Below are positions 60,235 to 64,000 of a DNA stretch of 64,000 bases, piece by piece. The DNA is taken from the NCBI RefSeq assembly GCF_000164695.2, contig NC_014643.1, positions 1,550,001-1,614,000 of the forward strand, in the 5' to 3' direction. A program made the translations under genes and the position numbers. The notes below the pieces were generated by a model, which did no database searches, was not told where the DNA came from, and saw nothing but the letters and a program-made list of their open reading frames with translations. The DNA comes from Rothia dentocariosa ATCC 17931 (GTDB lineage: Bacteria > Actinomycetota > Actinomycetes > Actinomycetales > Micrococcaceae). Every line of letters begins with the position of its first letter. Positions within the stretch are counted from its first letter, which is position 1.

Positions 60235-61547
60235 TAAAGCTCCTCTCTGTAATATTGCGCACGAATGCAGGCCATAGCGCTGAGCAGAAGAACGCTCAGC
60301 TGTGCCACGTCGAAGCTGTAGAAAATAATGACAACACAGCTGCAGACCGGAATGGAATGTAGCCAGAATCCGGCGGGGGTGCGCACCTTCAACCCTTCCC
60401 CCAAAATACTGAGAATAAAGAGGGCATATATAGCAAGACCCACAAATCCGAAACAGAACATTAGAGTCCATAGATACCCCTGAGTACCCATCGAAACACC
60501 CACGCTCAATTCCATGCGGGGAGTTCCATACCCCACAATGGGAGACTCTAAGGACGCTGCCCAGGTTGAGCGGTACAGCGCCGCGCGACCGCCGGTCGAG
60601 TCAGAATACTGCTGACGACCCAAAATAGCTGCCACCGTGCCGGAGGCAATTAACGCGGTCACCACCCCGACAACCATCACCCCGGCCGCTGTTACCAAGC
60701 CCCAGTAGCGACCAATAATCAGGCGAATAATGACGTATGCAGTCGCAAAACCCAGACCAATGAACATACCGCGGTTACTGGTCGCCACGAGCGGCACGAC
60801 CGACGCTCCGAGGACGATCGCCAAAAAGATGCGCAGAAGCCACGAGCGTGTGCGAGCAAAGAATGCGAACATCACGGGCGTAAGCACGGTAAAGGCAAGA
60901 CCCCAGCTATTGGCGTAGGGGAAAGGCGCGGCGGGGCGCACGTAGGGTTCGGGTGCTCCCCAGGGGTTTTGAACCTCCGCGAAGGGTGGGAGCATATAGT
61001 CTTTCACCAAAGAGTTCGACATGAAACTCTGTGGCACGACGTAGCTCATTGGTGTTTGAACGCGCACTTCCGGGAAGAGCACGCCGCCCCATCCGAGTAC
61101 GACAACCGTAACCCACAGGGCGGTTAAGCTTCCCAAGAGCTGATTGATCGAGATGCTTTCTTTAGCGTTGAAATAGTAAAGCGCATACACGCCCGCGTTG
61201 AGAATATTGACGAAGCGCAGCGTCCAGGCGATATAGTCTGTCACATCTTCTAACGAGACGGTACAGACAATCACCCAGAAGATGAACGCAGCCCATATCC
61301 AGAGCGAGCGGGGCACTCGCACGCCGCCGCGGATAGTCAAGTAAATGACCATCGTAACCGAAAGCACCAGCGGCACGATCTGAAGCAGCCCCAACGCCCA
61401 GAATGCCGGGAACCCATAGAACAGGGTGAGAAGAGGCCACGCAGGAAGACGTTTACGGGGTGCCTGTGCGGATGCACTGCCCGCCGCGGGTGTGGACGCG
61501 AGCTTCCTTGAAGCACCGAGGGTTGGAAGAGCTAGAGCAGTAGACAT
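60234..61547 (-). CDS. O-antigen ligase / Wzy-type polymerase membrane protein
   Basis: 437 residues, about eleven membrane helices with a large outside loop. Family elements: FIFWVIVCTVSLEDVTDYIA, VVPLVATSNRGMFIGLGFAT (S-x-N-R-G, typical of Wzy_C), then a loop with RAALYRSTWAASLESPIVGYG and the conserved G-Y-G, and a late SIPVCSCVVIIFYSFDVA helix. It would polymerise the repeat unit flipped by the neighbouring Wzx part. Its start overlaps nothing, and its end overlaps the flippase start. The first 30 residues are polar, Ala/Pro-rich. It is the second such gene in the window. Confidence 0.8.
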   Translation of the reverse strand: MSTALALPTLGASRKLASTPAAGSASAQAPRKRLPAWPLLTLFYGFPAFWALGLLQIVPLVLSVTMVIYLTIRGGVRVPRSLWIWAAFIFWVIVCTVSLEDVTDYIAWTLRFVNILNAGVYALYYFNAKESISINQLLGSLTALWVTVVVLGWGGVLFPEVRVQTPMSYVVPQSFMSNSLVKDYMLPPFAEVQNPWGAPEPYVRPAAPFPYANSWGLAFTVLTPVMFAFFARTRSWLLRIFLAIVLGASVVPLVATSNRGMFIGLGFATAYVIIRLIIGRYWGLVTAAGVMVVGVVTALIASGTVAAILGRQQYSDSTGGRAALYRSTWAASLESPIVGYGTPRMELSVGVSMGTQGYLWTLMFCFGFVGLAIYALFILSILGEGLKVRTPAGFWLHSIPVCSCVVIIFYSFDVAQLSVLLLSAMACIRAQYYREEL

Positions 61548-62479
61548 TACAGACCTCTTCCTGTCTTCTGAACGAGATCAAGAAGCAGCTGAGGTTTCAC
61601 AATCCCCAGTGCTACCACGTATGCCGCCCAGGCACGTAATTGCTTTTTATCGCGTTTAAGGGCCGAGCGGGCGTAGGAACGAGCAAGATCACGGTGACCG
61701 AGCGCCGCATGCACAAAAGCTATCTGCCCGGCAATACGTGCCAGTCCACGCGGACTACGCTCAAATTCGGGGAATTTTTGCAGTATATAGGTAAGCCCGT
61801 CCGCCATAGCCTGCCACTTGCCGGCAAAAAATGAGGGACGATCCCACAGCACCAGAATAAGTGGTTTCTGCACCGAAAAAACGTCGCCGTAGCGGGTTGC
61901 TCGTAAGAGTAAATCATAGTCTTCGCCGTAGGAAGCTGGCAGCTCCTCATCGACTAAACCGAGATGGTCGGTCACAAGGTCTTGCCTCGCATAGAGCATA
62001 GCGGAAGGATGAATTTCCGTAATGCGTGAGAGCAGAAAGTCATCGAAGGATGCACGCTTAGGCGCCAGCCGCTCAATATCACGCCCACCCGAGCGAACGG
62101 TGATACCCGAAGAAACCGCGACTGCCTCCGGATGAGTATTCCACAGCGCGAGTTGTTCGGTCACCTTGGTGGGCATCCAATAATCGTCGTCGTCACAGAA
62201 ACCAATAATTTCTCCAGTGGCGGCAAGAATCCCGCTGTTACGACCACCCGCAAGACCGCCCGTGCGTGTGTTTACTATCGTAATGAGCTTCCGATTTTCC
62301 GGAACCTGTATGTCTTCCAGCAAATCGGGCTCTACCCGGTCATACACCACGACAACCTCAATAAACCCCGCATAATCTTGATCGAGAATAGAGCGTACCG
62401 CAGTGCGCAGAGTTTCGGGACGTTTACCGTTAGTTGCGATCACGGCGCTTACGGCGGGAACTGAAGATTCAAACTTCAC
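61547..62479 (-). CDS. Glycosyltransferase family 2
   Basis: 310 residues from GTG 62479. Motifs: VSAVIATNGKRPETLRTAVR, EVVVVYDRVEPD, TGGLAGGRNSGILAATGEII, GFCDDDDYWMPTKV (D-D-D metal site), then SYGEDYDLLLRATRYGDVF with the E-D catalytic base. It is complete and typical. It overlaps the polymerase gene by one base at the 3' side and lies two bases after the CDP-alcohol transferase gene, so all belong to one minus-strand operon. Sugar unknown. Confidence 0.88.
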   Translation of the reverse strand: MKFESSVPAVSAVIATNGKRPETLRTAVRSILDQDYAGFIEVVVVYDRVEPDLLEDIQVPENRKLITIVNTRTGGLAGGRNSGILAATGEIIGFCDDDDYWMPTKVTEQLALWNTHPEAVAVSSGITVRSGGRDIERLAPKRASFDDFLLSRITEIHPSAMLYARQDLVTDHLGLVDEELPASYGEDYDLLLRATRYGDVFSVQKPLILVLWDRPSFFAGKWQAMADGLTYILQKFPEFERSPRGLARIAGQIAFVHAALGHRDLARSYARSALKRDKKQLRAWAAYVVALGIVKPQLLLDLVQKTGRGL

Positions 62480-62481
62480 GG

Positions 62482-63276
62482 TTATGCCTCCTGCGAGGGG
62501 GACGATGCGGGGGTTGCGAGCGTGACATATTTACGGCGCATAGACATCAGAACGGTCGCCGCATTTGCCAGGAAAAGAAGCGCGTAGACGAAGACGAAGA
62601 TCACGCCAAAACCCCAAAAAATATAGATCCAGCAGAGCGTACCGGCGTCCATATGCAGATTGATGAAGGAACGGAGGTTACCCCCGGTCGAAGGTGCCGC
62701 AGTTTTACGATTTTTGCGCAGCTGCTCAGCGAGAATCTGACTCATAAAATGTCCGGCGGTGAGTACTGTGAACGCCATGGGCAGTGCCCAAAGAACCCAG
62801 CCACCGGGAAAACCATCGGCGGTATGTGATACAGAGAAGTACTCGGGAAAACGGATAAAACCTACCAGCGTCGCTAGGTGTACGGTGGGCACTCGCATGG
62901 AATCTACTACATGGTCAAGCCATTCTCCTGCGGGTGAGGATGCGCCGGTCACGCGGGCTACCTGCCCGTCCGCTGAATCAAGCCCGTAACCGAGGGCAAA
63001 CAGAAACGCAACGATAACGCCTGTCAGGATTGTTGGGGGAGCGGTTAGAAGAACGATAACACCTGCCGCTGAGATAGCTGCGCTGACCGCCGTAACGCCG
63101 TTGGGCGTAATACCAAGAGAGACAGCGGCAGCAGCGAAATAGCGTGCAATCCTGCGGTTTACCCATCGGGTGTATGCGGGAACTCCAATACCTGGTTTTT
63201 GCGCCTGCTCAAGCGCTCTCAGAGTATCCGAAAAGCCGGGGCGTTTTGCTGTGCTTGGCGTAGTGATATGACCCAT
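62482..63276 (-). CDS. CDP-alcohol phosphatidyltransferase
   Basis: 264 residues with five or six membrane helices. The family motif D-x2-D-G-x2-A-R-x8-G-x3-D-x3-D is present in full (residues about 95-120, beginning D-S-A-D-G-Q-V-A-R). Such enzymes move an alcohol phosphate from or to a CDP-linked lipid or sugar alcohol. In this setting, first gene of a polysaccharide operon, it might add a phospho-alcohol to the glycan lipid or make an anchor lipid. The TagD-like enzyme at 53729 could supply a CDP-alcohol; this link is a guess. Confidence 0.87.
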   Translation of the reverse strand: MGHITTPSTAKRPGFSDTLRALEQAQKPGIGVPAYTRWVNRRIARYFAAAAVSLGITPNGVTAVSAAISAAGVIVLLTAPPTILTGVIVAFLFALGYGLDSADGQVARVTGASSPAGEWLDHVVDSMRVPTVHLATLVGFIRFPEYFSVSHTADGFPGGWVLWALPMAFTVLTAGHFMSQILAEQLRKNRKTAAPSTGGNLRSFINLHMDAGTLCWIYIFWGFGVIFVFVYALLFLANAATVLMSMRRKYVTLATPASSPSQEA

Positions 63277-63501
63277 GTGAAGAATCCTAATCGGTGATCA
63301 AAGTTTGAGGTGGTGCCGCGGGTGATGACGACGTTTGCTGTTACCTAAGCCCGCCGGAAGACATGCGATCTAAAACCGAGTGTCCGAGCAAAAAGTAAGT
63401 CATAAAGATTATAGAAATAAAATGCTCTAAAAAGTAGGACTTTGCCAGGCGCGCCTTATTTTGCTGACTCTTAGTCAAACATTGAAGACGGTATCGCGCT
63501 G
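63277..63501 (-). promoter_or_regulatory. Upstream region of the minus-strand glycan operon
   Basis: 225 bp without a gene, AT-rich between 63380 and 63440. It must contain the promoter of the operon 63276 to 56119. TATAAT-like strings occur on the minus strand (for example around 63405-63415), but no certain -35 partner was found. Confidence 0.4.
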
Positions 63502-63547
63502 AAAAACGCCCCCGTAGCCGAATACTAAATCCAGCTACAGGAGCGTT
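63502..63547 (-). terminator. Terminator of the right-edge gene
   Basis: A 14-bp stem (63505-63518 with 63534-63547) with two mismatches. The A-run at 63502-63506 gives a U-run in minus-strand RNA. It lies 30 bp beyond the end of the partial gene at 63577-64000. Confidence 0.75.
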
Positions 63548-63576
63548 TATGCAGTCCCTACAAAGGGGCTAGGTGA

Positions 63577-64000
63577 TTACCAACCGAATCCGTAGTCGTA
63601 GAATGCACGACCGAAGAATCCGTGGGCATAACCGAAGCCACCCATGTAACCAAAACCACGGTGATCGTAGTTATAGGCTACGCGTTGGTTACGACGACCG
63701 TAGTAGTCACCGTTACCATAGTTGCCGTAGTACTCCGGGTAGTACCAGTACCAGACCTGAGGGCGGTGCTGCTGACCGTTATCCTCCTGATTCTGTACTT
63801 CAGGAAGGGGATTCTGGTGCTGAGCGGTGGAAATAACCTGCATATCGAAGCTGATGTTGTTGCTCCAGTGCGAGTTAGCGTGAACCTCAACGGCGATTGC
63901 GTTGCGACCTTCGCGCAGGTACTCAGCAGGAACGTCAACTGAGAACAGCTGAGCGTTCTGGCTTTCCGGACGCTGGGTTGCGGGGGTATTAGCCGAGATA
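63577..64000 (-). CDS. C-terminal part of a large protein with Tyr/Gly-rich tail (cut by window edge)
   Basis: About 140 codons open to the right edge. The first part reads VPAEYLREGRNAIAVEVHAN then S-H-W-S-N-N-I-S-F-D-M-Q-V, a beta-sandwich block often found at the end of secreted phosphoesterase- or glycosidase-type proteins. The last 60 residues are rich in Tyr, Gly and Asn (about 16 tyrosines), ending G-F-F-G-R-A-F-Y-D-Y-G-F-G-W. The start, and so the catalytic domain, is outside the window. The tail recalls the Tyr-rich end of the BY-kinase at 19510 and could be a phosphorylation target; this is speculation. Confidence 0.65.
   Translation of the reverse strand, partial: ISANTPATQRPESQNAQLFSVDVPAEYLREGRNAIAVEVHANSHWSNNISFDMQVISTAQHQNPLPEVQNQEDNGQQHRPQVWYWYYPEYYGNYGNGDYYGRRNQRVAYNYDHRGFGYMGGFGYAHGFFGRAFYDYGFGW

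Noticed and set aside
60234..60471. Longer N-terminus of the flippase-Wzz protein starting at 60471
   Set aside because: The extra 79 residues lie inside the polymerase gene and are unlike a flippase start; ATG 60234 has a strong RBS and overlaps the previous stop as expected.

Overview
The window looks like the chromosome of an oral actinobacterium of the Micrococcaceae, most likely Rothia. This is an inference from three things: the gene content (fused RmlC-RmlD, SufS-SufU, split PssD/PssE, many actinobacterial-type glycosyltransferases), a moderately high-GC coding style with GTG/TTG starts, and a foreign gene carrying Neisseria-type DNA uptake sequences, which points to the oral cavity. 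No similarity search was possible. All family calls rest on motifs read by eye.

Region 1 (1-26.6 kb) is a large exopolysaccharide / surface glycan locus. It holds an ABC exporter, about ten glycosyltransferases (GT2, GT4, GT11-like, CgeB-like, GT-B-like), a nonulosonic-acid pair (NeuA-like CMP-sugar synthetase and a three-part NeuB-like synthase), two O-acyltransferases, a Wzy/O-antigen-ligase protein, a PqqD plus nucleotidyltransferase pair, a Wzc/CpsD-type tyrosine kinase, the dTDP-rhamnose genes (rmlA, rmlB, fused rmlCD) and a large membrane protein.

Region 2 (26.6-32.4 kb) starts with a decayed IS3 transposase and an aldehyde dehydrogenase gene of Neisseria type. The latter is bounded by DNA-uptake-sequence-like 12-mers and by short duplications of the 3' ends of rmlCD and of the membrane-protein gene. 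Housekeeping genes follow: ribosomal protein L25, peptidyl-tRNA hydrolase, SufS and SufU.

Region 3 (32.4-53.6 kb) is the most remarkable part, a polymorphic-toxin locus. A 2490-residue YD-repeat (Rhs) protein begins with a WXG100-like helical region and ends in a barnase / RNase Sa-type ribonuclease with its Glu, Arg and His catalytic residues. Behind it lies a roughly 13.5 kb array of silent toxin-tail cassettes and immunity genes. I count five further ribonuclease tails (two nearly complete, three degenerate), about a dozen barstar-like immunity genes in three subfamilies (four frameshifted, one internally deleted), and two cassettes of a second toxin type with 412- and 438-residue partners. 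A 240-bp direct repeat, near-identical gene copies and poly-T slippage show active recombination.

Region 4 (53.7-64 kb) returns to cell-surface glycan genes: a TagD-like cytidylyltransferase, a DUF2505-like protein, the split PssE/PssD transferase, a 1212-residue fusion of a Wzx-type flippase with a Wzz-type chain-length protein ending in a degenerate kinase-like domain, a Wzy-like polymerase, a GT2 enzyme, a CDP-alcohol phosphatidyltransferase, and the C-terminal end of a Tyr/Gly-rich protein cut by the right edge. Regions 1 and 4 together could encode most of one or two surface polysaccharides: nucleotide sugars, assembly, flipping or export, polymerisation, and chain-length control by kinase and co-polymerase. 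I saw no tRNA, rRNA or CRISPR array.
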